The notes under the pieces are model-generated. The model had not been told where the DNA came from and made no database searches. It worked only from the letters and a program-made list of their open reading frames with translations. From positions 239,693-303,692 of the forward strand of contig JAEKNX010000001.1 in NCBI GenBank assembly GCA_016839055.1: a stretch of DNA of 64,000 nucleotides, written 5' to 3'. Made by a program: the position numbers and the translations under genes. How positions within the stretch are numbered: position 1 is the first letter of the stretch; each line of letters opens with the position of its first letter. Origin of the DNA: Spirochaetales bacterium. Its GTDB lineage: Bacteria; Spirochaetota; Spirochaetia; UBA9216. This document shows, piece by piece, positions 45,324 to 54,705 of the stretch.

Positions 45324-46187
45324 ATGGTTAATATAAGCAGATATGATGATGAAAATGTTCTTTCCATTTATTTGAAAGAAATTAATAAAATACCTCTACT
45401 GACAAGAAAAGAAGAAGATACATATGCCCGGCAGGCTGCCAAGGGCGAAAAGTTTGCAATAGATAAGCTCGTCAGCTCGAACCTCCGGTTTGTGGTGAAT
45501 GTAGCGAAAAAATATCAGAATCAGGGATTGCCGCTTTCCGACATTATAAATGAAGGAAATATAGGCCTCATGAACGCCATTGACCGCTACGATGTAGATA
45601 AGGGATATCATTTCATCTCCTATGCGGTATGGTGGATAAGACAGGCTATACTGAAGGCTATCTGCGAAAAATCAAGGATGATAAGACTGCCTCTCAACAG
45701 GGCGAATGAGCTAGTGCAGATTGAAAAGGCCAGGAAGGAACTCCTGTCCGACAGGGGTGAGAATCCGGATGTTGCAGATATTGCCTGGGCAGTGAGCATG
45801 GATAAAGAACATGTAGCGAATCTGCTGAATGTATCCCGGGAACATATCTCCCTCGAAACTCCAGTTTATCAGGACAGAGATTCTTCCCAGCTTGGCGATT
45901 TTATTGAAGATGAAGACTATACCAGCCCAGAAGAGGCCGCAGTTGCAAACGCACTCAGGAATGATATAAATATGATTCTTGAAACTCTAAGTGAGAAGGA
46001 AGCCGATATTATTAATCTCAGGTTTGGACTTAACGGAAAGGCTCCGATGTCGCTCAAGGAAATCGGTGATGTATACGGTCTTACAAAAGAAAGAATCCGT
46101 CAGATAGAAAAGAAGGCTCTAGCCAGGCTCAGGCATCCATCGAGAAGTAAATACCTTGAGTCATATGTCGAAGCGCAAAGCGCTTGA
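45324..46187 (+). CDS. Group 2-like sigma-70-family RNA polymerase sigma factor
   Basis: 287 residues from the ATG at 45324, which follows AGGAGG; the longer open frame from 45276 crosses the promoter and is rejected. Regions are: 1.2 (VLSIYLKEINKIPLLTRKEE), 2 (NLRFVVNVAKKYQNQGLPLSDIINEGNIGLMNAI and YAVWWIRQAILKAI), 3, and 4 with the HTH SLKEIGDVYGLTKERIRQIEKKAL. Region 1.1 is absent, so it is a group 2 (RpoS-like) factor rather than the housekeeping RpoD. A sigma-54-type promoter directly upstream suggests control by RpoN and an enhancer-binding protein. Confidence 0.88.
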   Translation: MVNISRYDDENVLSIYLKEINKIPLLTRKEEDTYARQAAKGEKFAIDKLVSSNLRFVVNVAKKYQNQGLPLSDIINEGNIGLMNAIDRYDVDKGYHFISYAVWWIRQAILKAICEKSRMIRLPLNRANELVQIEKARKELLSDRGENPDVADIAWAVSMDKEHVANLLNVSREHISLETPVYQDRDSSQLGDFIEDEDYTSPEEAAVANALRNDINMILETLSEKEADIINLRFGLNGKAPMSLKEIGDVYGLTKERIRQIEKKALARLRHPSRSKYLESYVEAQSA

Positions 46188-46224
46188 TAGCATAAAGTGA
46201 ACATATGTGTATAGGTGATGACAG

Positions 46225-46269
46225 ATGCCCTAGTGTCGTATTGACATTAGGGCATTATTATTTTATTTT
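46225..46269 (+). terminator. Terminator of the sigma factor gene
   Basis: A 13-bp stem ATGCCCTAGTGTC/GACATTAGGGCAT with one wobble and a 5-nt loop is followed by a T-rich tract TATTATTTTATTTT. Confidence 0.8.
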
Positions 46270-46340
46270 AACTACATATTTACATATCCATTAAATACTA
46301 ATCAAACTGGACATACATTTTTGGAGGGTAACGGTTTTTT

Positions 46341-49010
46341 ATGGCTGATACAAAATTTATTTATTATTTCGGTGACGGCAAGGCCGAAGGTGATGCAAGC
46401 ATGAAAGAAATGCTTGGTGGAAAGGGAGCAAATCTCGCGGAAATGACGAATCTTGGTATTCCTGTCCCGCCTGGTTTTACAATTGCTACTGATGTTTGTG
46501 ATGCTTTTTATAAGAATAACAGGCAGTATCCTGCGGGAATGAAAGACGAGCTTGCCGCTACGCTTGGTAAACTTGAAACAATGATGGGCAAGAAACTTGG
46601 CGATCCCAATGATCCTCTTCTTGTTTCTGTAAGATCCGGCGCCGCGGTCTCAATGCCGGGCATGATGGACACAATTCTGAATCTTGGAATGAATGATAAG
46701 GCTGTTGAAGGACTCGCGTCCATAACAGGAAATCCCAGATTCGCGTGGGATGCATACCGAAGATTTATTCAGATGTTCAGTAATGTCGCTCTTGGAATGG
46801 ACATGAACGTCTTCGAAGATATTCTTGAAGAGATGAAAAAAGATAAGGGTGTTGAAGTAGATAATGAACTCAGCGCTGATGATCTTAAAGAGCTTGTACA
46901 TCTATACAAGATTGCTTTCAAAGGAAATCAGAATAAGGACTTTCCCCAGGATCCGATGGAGCAGCTTCAGGCTTCAATTGACGCCGTTTTCGGCTCATGG
47001 AACAACCCAAAGGCAGAAAAGTATAGAAACATCAACGGAATCAAGAACCTTAAAGGAACTGCAGTTAACGTTCAGTCGATGGTTTTTGGCAACTTTGGAG
47101 ATGATTCAGGAACAGGGGTTTGTTTCTCAAGAGACCCCTCTACCGGTGAAAATGTGTTCTACGGTGAGTATCTGATGAATGCTCAGGGCGAGGATGTTGT
47201 TGCCGGTATCAGAACTCCGGAAAAACTTTCCAAGCTCGCAAGTGAGAACGAAGAAATGTACGGGCAGCTTGTAGCTTTTAAAGAAAGACTCGAGACTCAC
47301 TACCGCGACATGCAGGACATGGAGTTTACTATTCAGCAGGGAACTCTCTACATCCTTCAGACTCGAGGCGGAAAGAGAACGGGCGCGTCGGCCGTCAAGA
47401 TTGCCGTTGATATGACAAGAGAAGGGCTTATTTCGAAAGAAGAGGCTATGTTCCGTGTCGACGCAGATCAGCTTGATCAGCTCTTTCACCCGATGATAGA
47501 TCCTGCAAGTAAAAAGAATCTCAACACTCTTGCCAAGGGGCTTAACGCATCACCCGGTGCGGCTTCAGGAAAGATTGTTTTCTCAGCTGATGAGGCTGAG
47601 CTGTGGGTTGAAAAAGGAGAGCTAAAGGTTCTTCTCGTAAGAAAAGAAACTTCTCCCGATGATATCGGCGGAATGAATGTAGCTCAGGGAATTCTTACTT
47701 CTACCGGAGGAATGACTAGCCACGCTGCTGTTGTTGCCCGTGGAATGGGCCGCCCCTGTGTTGCAGGATGTAAAGACGTTGTAATCAGCGGAAAGACCAT
47801 GAAGGTTAAGGGTAAAATATTCAACGAGGGTGATTGGATCACAATCGACGGAACAACCGGTGAAGTTTTCGAGGGACAGGTCGAGACAATTGCTCCAGAA
47901 ATGTCAATTGAACTTATTGACTACCTTGCATGGGCTGATGACATCAGGCTTGCCGATGAGCGTGTCGGCCTTGCACAGAAAGGTTTTCTTGTAAGAACAA
48001 ACGCCGATCTGCCAGAAGATGCAAAGCTCGCTCGTGAGCTCGGTGCCGAAGGTATCGGACTCTGCCGTACAGAGCATATGTTCTTCGAAGGCGGCAAGCT
48101 TGAGCACTTCCAGCAAATGATTGTTGCCGATACACTCGAAGGTCGGAAAAAAGCACTTGAGAAGATTCTCGATCTGCAGACTGCCGACTTCAAGGGGATC
48201 TTCAAGGCAATGAGCGGTCTTCCTGTAACTGTTAGACTCCTCGATCCCCCGCTGCATGAGTTTGTACCTCAGACTGCTGGTGATATTTCTGCTATTGCTA
48301 AAATGGCCGGAATCAGCGCAAAAGAGCTTGAAGAAAAGATTGAATCACTCCATGAGCACAACCCTATGCTCGGGCACAGAGGCTGCCGACTCGGTATAAC
48401 CTATCCTGAAATCTACGATATGCAGGTTGAGGCTATCATAACAGCAGCTGTAGAATGCGACTCCGAAGGTGATGAGGTTCTTCCTGAAATCATGATTCCG
48501 CTTATCGGAACATGGCAGGAGCTCAAGATTCTCAGAGATAATGCTGAAGCAGTTATTGCAAAGGTATTTGAGAAGACCGGCAAGAAGGTTGACTACAAAA
48601 TTGGTACAATGATTGAGATTCCAAGAGCAGCTCTTACGGCTGACGAGGTTGCAGAACACGCAGACTTCTTCTCATTCGGTACTAATGACCTTACCCAGAT
48701 GACCTTCGGTTTCTCTAGAGATGACGCGGGCTCATTCCTGCCGGCTTATATTTCACAGGGAATTCTTGAAAAAGACCCGACCGCCTCACTCGACCAGACC
48801 GGCGTAGGTAAGCTTGTTGCCATGGCCGCCAATCTTGGCCGCAGTGTTAAACCTGATTTGAAGCTTGGAATCTGTGGAGAACATGGTGGAGATCCTTCAT
48901 CAATCGACTTCTGTTACAGAACTAATCTTAACTACGTATCCTGTTCACCATTCAGAGTGCCTATCGCAAGACACGCTGCGGCACAGGCCGTACTTAACAA
49001 TAAAAAATAA
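46341..49010 (+). CDS. ppdK: Pyruvate, phosphate dikinase
   Basis: 889 residues, full length. The N-terminal ATP-grasp domain begins GGKGANLAEMTNLGIPVPPGFTI. The swivelling phosphohistidine domain has GGMTSHAAVVARGMGRPCV, and the C-terminal PEP/pyruvate TIM barrel ends with GICGEHGGDPSSIDFC, including the catalytic Cys region. It interconverts pyruvate, ATP and phosphate with PEP, AMP and pyrophosphate, serving pyrophosphate-based glycolysis or gluconeogenesis in anaerobes. GGAGG lies about 12 nt before the ATG. Codon use looks more biased than neighbours, fitting high expression. Confidence 0.97.
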   Translation: MADTKFIYYFGDGKAEGDASMKEMLGGKGANLAEMTNLGIPVPPGFTIATDVCDAFYKNNRQYPAGMKDELAATLGKLETMMGKKLGDPNDPLLVSVRSGAAVSMPGMMDTILNLGMNDKAVEGLASITGNPRFAWDAYRRFIQMFSNVALGMDMNVFEDILEEMKKDKGVEVDNELSADDLKELVHLYKIAFKGNQNKDFPQDPMEQLQASIDAVFGSWNNPKAEKYRNINGIKNLKGTAVNVQSMVFGNFGDDSGTGVCFSRDPSTGENVFYGEYLMNAQGEDVVAGIRTPEKLSKLASENEEMYGQLVAFKERLETHYRDMQDMEFTIQQGTLYILQTRGGKRTGASAVKIAVDMTREGLISKEEAMFRVDADQLDQLFHPMIDPASKKNLNTLAKGLNASPGAASGKIVFSADEAELWVEKGELKVLLVRKETSPDDIGGMNVAQGILTSTGGMTSHAAVVARGMGRPCVAGCKDVVISGKTMKVKGKIFNEGDWITIDGTTGEVFEGQVETIAPEMSIELIDYLAWADDIRLADERVGLAQKGFLVRTNADLPEDAKLARELGAEGIGLCRTEHMFFEGGKLEHFQQMIVADTLEGRKKALEKILDLQTADFKGIFKAMSGLPVTVRLLDPPLHEFVPQTAGDISAIAKMAGISAKELEEKIESLHEHNPMLGHRGCRLGITYPEIYDMQVEAIITAAVECDSEGDEVLPEIMIPLIGTWQELKILRDNAEAVIAKVFEKTGKKVDYKIGTMIEIPRAALTADEVAEHADFFSFGTNDLTQMTFGFSRDDAGSFLPAYISQGILEKDPTASLDQTGVGKLVAMAANLGRSVKPDLKLGICGEHGGDPSSIDFCYRTNLNYVSCSPFRVPIARHAAAQAVLNNKK

Positions 49011-49030
49011 CTGACGAAAGTCAGAAAATA

Positions 49031-49067
49031 AGCCGCCTGATTTCATCGGGCGGCTTTATTTTTTTTA
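49031..49067 (+). terminator. Terminator of ppdK
   Basis: An 11-bp stem AGCCGCCTGAT/ATCGGGCGGCT (one wobble) with a TTC loop is followed by TTATTTTTTTT. Confidence 0.9.
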
Positions 49068-49070
49068 TGA

Positions 49071-49076
49071 TATAAT
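49071..49076 (+). promoter_or_regulatory. -10 box of add, leaderless arrangement
   Basis: A consensus TATAAT ends 6 nt before the ATG at 49083, immediately after the ppdK terminator. No ribosome site exists, so a leaderless mRNA is likely if this box is used. No -35 match is seen at 17 nt. Confidence 0.4.
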
Positions 49077-49082
49077 ACTCAA

Positions 49083-50120
49083 ATGAAAAACATTGCTGAA
49101 ACAATTGAAAAAATGCCCAAGGCTGAACTTCATGTTCATCTTGAGGGGGCGGTGCAGCCTGAAACGCTGCTTGAGCTCGGAGAACGGAATAAGGTTAGTC
49201 TTCCGGCATCAGATGTCGATGGACTATTAAAATGGTATAATTTTGAAGACTTCCATAAGTTTATAGAGGTCTATATGAAAATATGTGAGTGCATCAGCAC
49301 GGCCGATGATGTATTCACCGTTGCATGGGAGTTTTTTCAGGGTCAGAAAAAACAGAACATCATCTACACCGAAGTTACCTGGACAGCCTATACTCACATG
49401 CTGCAACATGAGTTGTCTTTCGATGCTCAGGCCGAAGCGCTATATGCCGCGGCCGACAAGGCGGCGAAGGAGCTGGGAGTAAGAGGCCTCTATGTTTTTG
49501 ATATCCCGCGTCAGGTTTCGGCTTCCGAGGGGATTGTAACCGCAAAGTGGCTCGCAAAAAATTACAATCCGGATTATATTGCCGCCATTGGAATGGGAGG
49601 TCCTGAAGTCGGCTTTCCGCCTGAGCGACATGCCCGAGCATTTAAAATAACCGGCGCAAAGGGGATCCCGGCAGTTCCGCACGCAGGAGAGACCGAAGGG
49701 CCATTGAGTGTAAGGGGTGCTTTGAAGCTGCCGGGTACAATCCGGCTAGGGCATGGAGTTAGGGCCGCCGAAGATCCGCTTCTTCTTGAAGAACTGAAGG
49801 AGAGAGATATAGTGCTTGAGGTATGTCCTTCGAGTAATATCTGTCTGAAGGTTTTTCCTGATCTGCCTCATCACAACCTGCCGGTTCTTCTTGATGCCGG
49901 CTTGAAAGTCACAATCAACTCAGATGATCCGCCAATGTTCAGTACTGATCTTACCTCTGAATATCATAAAATCACCGAAACCTTTGGATACGGCGCACAA
50001 CAGCTGAAAACCTTCAACGAAAACGCAATAGAGGCAGCTCTCTGTAGTGAGGATGTCAGAACGGAACTGAAAAGAAAGTTTGAAACAGAATGGAAGGATA
50101 TAACCGATGAGCCCGATTGA
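49083..50120 (+). CDS. add: Adenosine deaminase
   Basis: 345 residues of the metal-dependent amidohydrolase type. Metal ligands are H17 and H19 in HVHLEG, His in PHAGET (which also holds the catalytic Glu), and Asp in NSDDPP; LGHGVR supplies the catalytic His. It deaminates adenosine or deoxyadenosine to inosine in purine salvage. Adenine deaminases of the same superfamily share these motifs and cannot be fully excluded. No ribosome site is present. Confidence 0.85.
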   Translation: MKNIAETIEKMPKAELHVHLEGAVQPETLLELGERNKVSLPASDVDGLLKWYNFEDFHKFIEVYMKICECISTADDVFTVAWEFFQGQKKQNIIYTEVTWTAYTHMLQHELSFDAQAEALYAAADKAAKELGVRGLYVFDIPRQVSASEGIVTAKWLAKNYNPDYIAAIGMGGPEVGFPPERHARAFKITGAKGIPAVPHAGETEGPLSVRGALKLPGTIRLGHGVRAAEDPLLLEELKERDIVLEVCPSSNICLKVFPDLPHHNLPVLLDAGLKVTINSDDPPMFSTDLTSEYHKITETFGYGAQQLKTFNENAIEAALCSEDVRTELKRKFETEWKDITDEPD

Positions 50121-50127
50121 AATTATT

Positions 50128-50396
50128 CAGCAATTCTAATTTTGACCTCCGGAAGCCCCTGAATAATCTTTAAAATGTTTAAATATCTAAATCATTCCTC
50201 TTTGCCGCGTGTTGAAAAGTTCTAATTCCCGCTTCCGGGACGTCAGTAGTTCTGGATTTGGCTGCCTTTGTATGCCGCCGCTGGGGGCCCCGGTGCCGCC
50301 TGAGAAAAATTGAGGTCTTCCGAACCCTAGTCTGATGGTGTCGGGGTCAGCAAGGGCCGACATTCGGGGGAATTGCAGTCAAATTCAGAATTGCTT
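50128..50396 (+). repeat. MITE-like 269-bp element, copy 2
   Basis: It has exactly the same length and orientation as copy 1 (19435-19703), differing at about 20 positions by eye, mostly transitions. The left end is CAGCAATTCTA and the right end CAGAATTGCTT, each one base off the copy 1 ends. No clear target duplication is seen. It begins 7 nt past the add stop codon. The rest of the 50397-50579 gap is AT-rich with small hairpins. Confidence 0.8.
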
Positions 50397-50579
50397 GGAA
50401 TAATTAAAAAATGATTGCAAGCTTCGGTTTTATTTAATAATCTAATAGATGAGGGAGTTTTGAAAAACGATTATTTTTTAATCCCTTTCGCTGTTTTTTG
50501 CACAAGAAATTGGAGAGATTTCAATCTCTGACTTTTTAAAGAGTCTCAGTCAGAGGAAATTTAAAATCAGGAGAAGGTT

Positions 50580-51104
50580 GTGAAGATTATTCAGGAAAAA
50601 CGTGCCTATATCGAAGAATTCCAAAAACTCTCTATCTTTAAATTTATGTCCGCAACGGAAATACTCCATATAATTTCAGACAGCGAATTGTTCCATTATG
50701 ATGATACCGAAAAAATCGTTAATCAGGGCGAGATAAATCAGAATATTCTGGTTGTAGTAAACGGCACTGTTCAAGTCAATGTTAGAGAAGACAGCGGCAA
50801 GGATGTCTATATCTGTTCGATCGAAAAAGGAGAGATCTTCGGTGAAGCAGGAATGTTCCTCCGGGTAAGAAGAACTGCCAATATTGTGAGTCTCGATGAA
50901 TCAGTCATCCTCCGAATTCCTCGCCCTGTAATAATGAGATTCATAAAGGAAAACCCATCAACCGGAAATAAACTTCTTTTGGTCATAATTCACAGTCTGC
51001 TAAAAAAACTCCGGGGCGCGAACCAGGAACTTGCTTTCGAGAAGATGTGTGAGGTTCAGTTCGGAGATCTCGACAGCCTCCTTGAGGAACTCTCGGACAA
51101 GTAG
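50580..51104 (+). CDS. Cyclic nucleotide-binding-domain protein
   Basis: 174 residues, starting at GTG behind AGGAGAAGG. One CNB domain occupies about 15-140, with the phosphate-binding cassette approximated by GEIFGEAGMFLRVRRTAN. No DNA-binding domain follows; the C-terminal 30 residues are a helix. It may bind cAMP or simply be a structural regulator. It is followed 1 nt later by the beta-propeller gene, suggesting one operon with the P83/100 gene. Confidence 0.78.
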   Translation: MKIIQEKRAYIEEFQKLSIFKFMSATEILHIISDSELFHYDDTEKIVNQGEINQNILVVVNGTVQVNVREDSGKDVYICSIEKGEIFGEAGMFLRVRRTANIVSLDESVILRIPRPVIMRFIKENPSTGNKLLLVIIHSLLKKLRGANQELAFEKMCEVQFGDLDSLLEELSDK

Positions 51105-51105
51105 A

Positions 51106-52821
51106 ATGAAATTCAAGCGGCTGCTTCTAACTATCCTGCTTTTTTTTATAATATTTTACGCCGCGGCCGAATCAGAACAGGATCAGCAGCTCGGCCTGCT
51201 ATGGAAATACGCGGTCGGAGGAAAACTGACAGGCAGTCCGGCTGTTTCTAAAGGCGGCAGGGTTTATCTCTACGCGGAGGACCGGTACATCCATTCCATC
51301 GACAGTCATGGCAGGTTCCTGTGGAAATTCCGGCTTTCAGGCCGGCCCGCGAGTTCACTTGCGGTGAGTTCGGACGGAAGCATATATGGTTGTACCGAAT
51401 CCGGCCTGCTCTATGCCTTAAATCCGGCCGGAGAGGAACTCTGGAGGTTTGACGCGGGTGGAGAGCCGGCCGGAGATCCGGCGGTTTCGGCCTCCGGGAC
51501 GGTCTATCTTTGTCTTGTTTCTGGAGAAGTCTATGCCGTCAGTCATACCGGCAGACTCAGGTGGAAGATTGAAACTGGTGAAAAGATCAAGCAGTCCCCG
51601 GCTGTGGATTCCGGAACGGCTATCTATATTTTCACCGATCACGGGGGAATATTTAGTTTGACTCCCTGGGGAACTGAAAACTGGCGATACCTTCCTGAAG
51701 ATTCGGTAAGTTATGAGCTGGGATTAGCTGTTATTCACCGGAATGTCCTTTACCGAGGCAGGGCGAATTACCTCGAAGCAGTCGGCTCCGACGGAGCACT
51801 GCTGTGGCTGCTTGAACTTGCTGAAGACTGCGGCGCGGTTATGATGTATAAAAACGGCCTCTGCGTAATTTCGATATCCGGAACGGCTTACGGTTACAAC
51901 ACAGACGGTGAGCTGCTGTGGGTGAATGATGAACGCCGGTATCGAGGATATCCTGTATCTAGTGAGCAGGGCATATATCTCCAGAGCGGCGCGGAAGGTC
52001 TTTCTCTTCTGTCATTTGACGGAGAGCTTAGAGCGGAGACTTTCATAGACGGAATTCTCAGCCAGCCGGTGCTGAAAAACAGGATGCTGATTGCCGGCTC
52101 GGAAGAATGGATTATATATGCTTTCAGCGCTGCCCCTCCGGATTGCAGCATTTGGTCACAGAGGGGAGGAGACGCCTCACACGGAGGCCGCACGAATGAA
52201 AACCGTTTTGTCTTTAATGAAAGTCTCTACCACCGTGAAATTGATTATTTATACCTTAAAACCATGCTTGAGTCTTCTTCCGCAGATGATATGGAAAAGG
52301 CACTTGCCGAGATAGGTAGGAGTATTGATATGAAACCTGAGAACCGCGGGTTGAGCTACATTTTGCCGCTGCTGTACAGAGCCATCGGAGAAGACAGGAT
52401 ACCAGGCCGACAGAGAGGCAATATAGCCATGGGTTCGGACTTTCCCGCAATCAGGGCCGGGGCGGCAGATCTCATCGGCCGGATAGGAGATTTTTATTCG
52501 GTTGAGATTTTGACCAGGGTTCTTGAAGGGGAGGCTGATACTGTCGTCTGTGAGGCTATTATCAACGCCCTGGGCGAGCTTGGAACGAATTATCGGAATA
52601 TTAGCCTTGAGTCAGTGTATAATAAAAATAAGGGTCACAGCGGAAGAGCCGGTGATTACCGGGTAGCTGCCGCCGCTGTCAGGGCTGTAGGTTTGATAAC
52701 TGATTATTCCGGGAATATCGATTCGGAATACGGATACAGGACATTGATTGAAATTTACAGCGGCAATTATTCAAAGAATATCAGGGAAAGTGCGAAGGCC
52801 GCATTAAGGGGAATGAGATGA
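51106..52821 (+). CDS. Exported beta-propeller protein with HEAT-repeat C-terminus
   Basis: 571 residues from the ATG at 51106, 1 nt past the CNB gene stop; the longer frame from 51031 overlaps it and lacks a signal. The signal peptide is LLLTILLFFIIFYAAAES. Residues about 25-350 contain PQQ-like propeller blades repeating G.L.W....GG....SPAVS..G..Y. (for example GLLWKYAVGGKLTGSPAVSK). Residues about 420-570 resemble HEAT-like repeats (AIRAGAADLIGRIGDFYSVEIL, VCEAIINALGELG). It probably serves as a periplasmic scaffold. The stop overlaps the P83/100 gene start by 4 nt. Confidence 0.72.
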   Translation: MKFKRLLLTILLFFIIFYAAAESEQDQQLGLLWKYAVGGKLTGSPAVSKGGRVYLYAEDRYIHSIDSHGRFLWKFRLSGRPASSLAVSSDGSIYGCTESGLLYALNPAGEELWRFDAGGEPAGDPAVSASGTVYLCLVSGEVYAVSHTGRLRWKIETGEKIKQSPAVDSGTAIYIFTDHGGIFSLTPWGTENWRYLPEDSVSYELGLAVIHRNVLYRGRANYLEAVGSDGALLWLLELAEDCGAVMMYKNGLCVISISGTAYGYNTDGELLWVNDERRYRGYPVSSEQGIYLQSGAEGLSLLSFDGELRAETFIDGILSQPVLKNRMLIAGSEEWIIYAFSAAPPDCSIWSQRGGDASHGGRTNENRFVFNESLYHREIDYLYLKTMLESSSADDMEKALAEIGRSIDMKPENRGLSYILPLLYRAIGEDRIPGRQRGNIAMGSDFPAIRAGAADLIGRIGDFYSVEILTRVLEGEADTVVCEAIINALGELGTNYRNISLESVYNKNKGHSGRAGDYRVAAAAVRAVGLITDYSGNIDSEYGYRTLIEIYSGNYSKNIRESAKAALRGMR

Positions 52822-54356
52822 AGAAGGTTTTTTTTAATATTGTATTATTTCTGTTTATTTCAGTATGTTTTCAGGCTTCTGCCGAGACGGTCTTCGAAGA
52901 AGAACTGCGTACGGCCGGTGAAGACGATACAATAGTCTTTAGGAATTATTCAGGGCCTCATAAAAAAATCGATACTGTCGATCAGATCCTCGGTATAGGG
53001 CGTTCTCTGGGTGCCGGAGTGGGGCAAGAGGCCGGGGATTTCAATTATTTTGCGAAGTACCGCATTATTCACGCGGTTGACAATACCGTCACTGACGCTC
53101 TGGATGCCGATATTCTTATTCTGTCTCAGGAAGCTGCCGTTGATCATATTGTCAATCTACGACGGATAATATCGGGCTATCTTGAGTCAGCCTACGACTA
53201 TGACAGAGCTCAGGCGGATATGCTCTCAATTTTTATTACTGTTTACAATGCGGTACATCGGAACGATATCGGTTATTTCACGGAAAAGTACAAGGCCGTC
53301 GTTTACCGTAATCTTTCGAAAGAAAAAGCAGGACTCGCATTATCATATGATCTCTGGCCCGGGAATACTATGATAGTTATTCCACTTACTCCTAAGGCCG
53401 GCAGCGGTGCTCTCGGTGATCTCGATTCCGATGTTCTGACCGAAGAGGGAGTTATCGAGAAGCTTCGGGAGGAAGATGGCCAGGGAATAGAACCGCGGCG
53501 CGAGATTGTTGAACTCAAGGAAGATGAGATTCTTGAAGAGCGGCAGGAAATTAAGAAAGAACGGGAAGAGCTGGAGCAGCGCCAGCAGGAGCTCATTGAG
53601 AAAAAGGAAGAGCTCGAGAAGGAAGCAGATGGAACAGGCAAGCCCGAAGCGGTCGAAGCGGTCGAAGCTGAACTGGAGCAGGTAGCCGAAGGACAGACCG
53701 TCCTGGATGAAAGAGAAAAACAGGTTGAAAAGCGGGAGGAGAGTATTCTCCTCGAGCGGGAATCCATTGCCGAGGATCAGAAGGATGAAATAAGCCGGGA
53801 GACGCCCGCCGATCGTGCTGACAAGGCCTCTGAGACTGCGACTGAGGCCCCACAGCCGGTTCGGGCAGCTAAGGTGATTACTGTTCCCTTTTTGAAGCTT
53901 AGCAGTGGTTCAGGCGGTTATACGGGGCAGCTTTTACTGATTGACCTCGATTCGGGGAAGATCCTGAAACGCTCTGAAATAGATTCCATCAGGCTCAGGG
54001 GGTATCGCTACACATCTGATGGAATTCTATCCGTAGCCGGTGATTCGGGCGGAAACCGTATAGTCAGTATAGTAAAAATTGATCCTGAGAGTCTTGAAAT
54101 CCTGCAGTCCGGAACCGTAGAGGTTTTCATCGACTCAGCCGTAATTGAATCCGGCGGAAGCTATTATGCGGTTGTCCAGTCAGACGGCGGGTGGAGGATA
54201 GGAATATTTAATAAGAATCTGGAACTTAAGCAGGTCTCGGCAGCCGAAGTTTTTCCGGCTACTGAAATATATCTTCGGGGAGAGGACGTTGTCGTTCAGG
54301 ATAAAAACGGAACTGTCAGAGGGCTCCGCAAGGACGATTTTATAACCGTTCCGTAA
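52818..54356 (+). CDS. P83/P100-family spirochaetal protein
   Basis: 512 residues with a signal peptide (FFNIVLFLFISVCFQASAE). Residues about 20-180 match the N-domain of the Borrelia P83/P100 antigen family (TVDQILGIGRSLGAG, ITVYNAVHRNDIGYFTEKYKAVVYRNL, ALSYDLWPGNTMIVIPLTP). A highly charged Glu/Lys/Arg coiled coil spans about 215-340. The C-terminal 150 residues are a beta-propeller-like part (LLLIDLDSGKILKRSEID). It is thought to be periplasmic or envelope-associated; its molecular role is not known. It is the clearest spirochaete marker in the window. Confidence 0.8.
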   Translation: MKKVFFNIVLFLFISVCFQASAETVFEEELRTAGEDDTIVFRNYSGPHKKIDTVDQILGIGRSLGAGVGQEAGDFNYFAKYRIIHAVDNTVTDALDADILILSQEAAVDHIVNLRRIISGYLESAYDYDRAQADMLSIFITVYNAVHRNDIGYFTEKYKAVVYRNLSKEKAGLALSYDLWPGNTMIVIPLTPKAGSGALGDLDSDVLTEEGVIEKLREEDGQGIEPRREIVELKEDEILEERQEIKKEREELEQRQQELIEKKEELEKEADGTGKPEAVEAVEAELEQVAEGQTVLDEREKQVEKREESILLERESIAEDQKDEISRETPADRADKASETATEAPQPVRAAKVITVPFLKLSSGSGGYTGQLLLIDLDSGKILKRSEIDSIRLRGYRYTSDGILSVAGDSGGNRIVSIVKIDPESLEILQSGTVEVFIDSAVIESGGSYYAVVQSDGGWRIGIFNKNLELKQVSAAEVFPATEIYLRGEDVVVQDKNGTVRGLRKDDFITVP

Positions 54357-54404
54357 CGAGCTTTCGTCATTATTTCGGTTTAGGGATAAAAATGCTTTCT
54401 TTTT

Positions 54405-54614
54405 TCAATGCATGGAAACAGCACTGTCTGACTCATCCTCAAGTTCAATCAGGAAGGCGTCTGCTTCCATTGCAATCATTTCCAGTTCTTTCTTTCTTAA
54501 ATGTTCAGCCTGTACCCTGAGATTAAGATCGAGTACCGCAACAACGCGGTATCTCGGTTTTTTATCAGCCTCTGAAAATTTTGCTCTTTTTCTATAAAAA
54601 ATTTTTCCTGCCAT
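54405..54614 (-). CDS. Small conserved-looking protein, function unknown
   Basis: 69 residues, behind a GGGAG ribosome site. The first half is basic (KIFYRKRAKFSEADKKPRYRVVAVLDL) and the second half an acidic helix (KKELEMIAMEADAFLIELEDESD). Good translation signals and a sequence with coding character support a real gene. No family recognised. Confidence 0.5.
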   Translation of the reverse strand: MAGKIFYRKRAKFSEADKKPRYRVVAVLDLNLRVQAEHLRKKELEMIAMEADAFLIELEDESDSAVSMH

Positions 54615-54705
54615 AAATATCTCCCTCTAAGTTGCTCTGTTAATACAAATTCAGTATGAACAGGATTTTATAAAAGTTGAGTTGTTATGTCTGATAATGC
54701 CTCAG

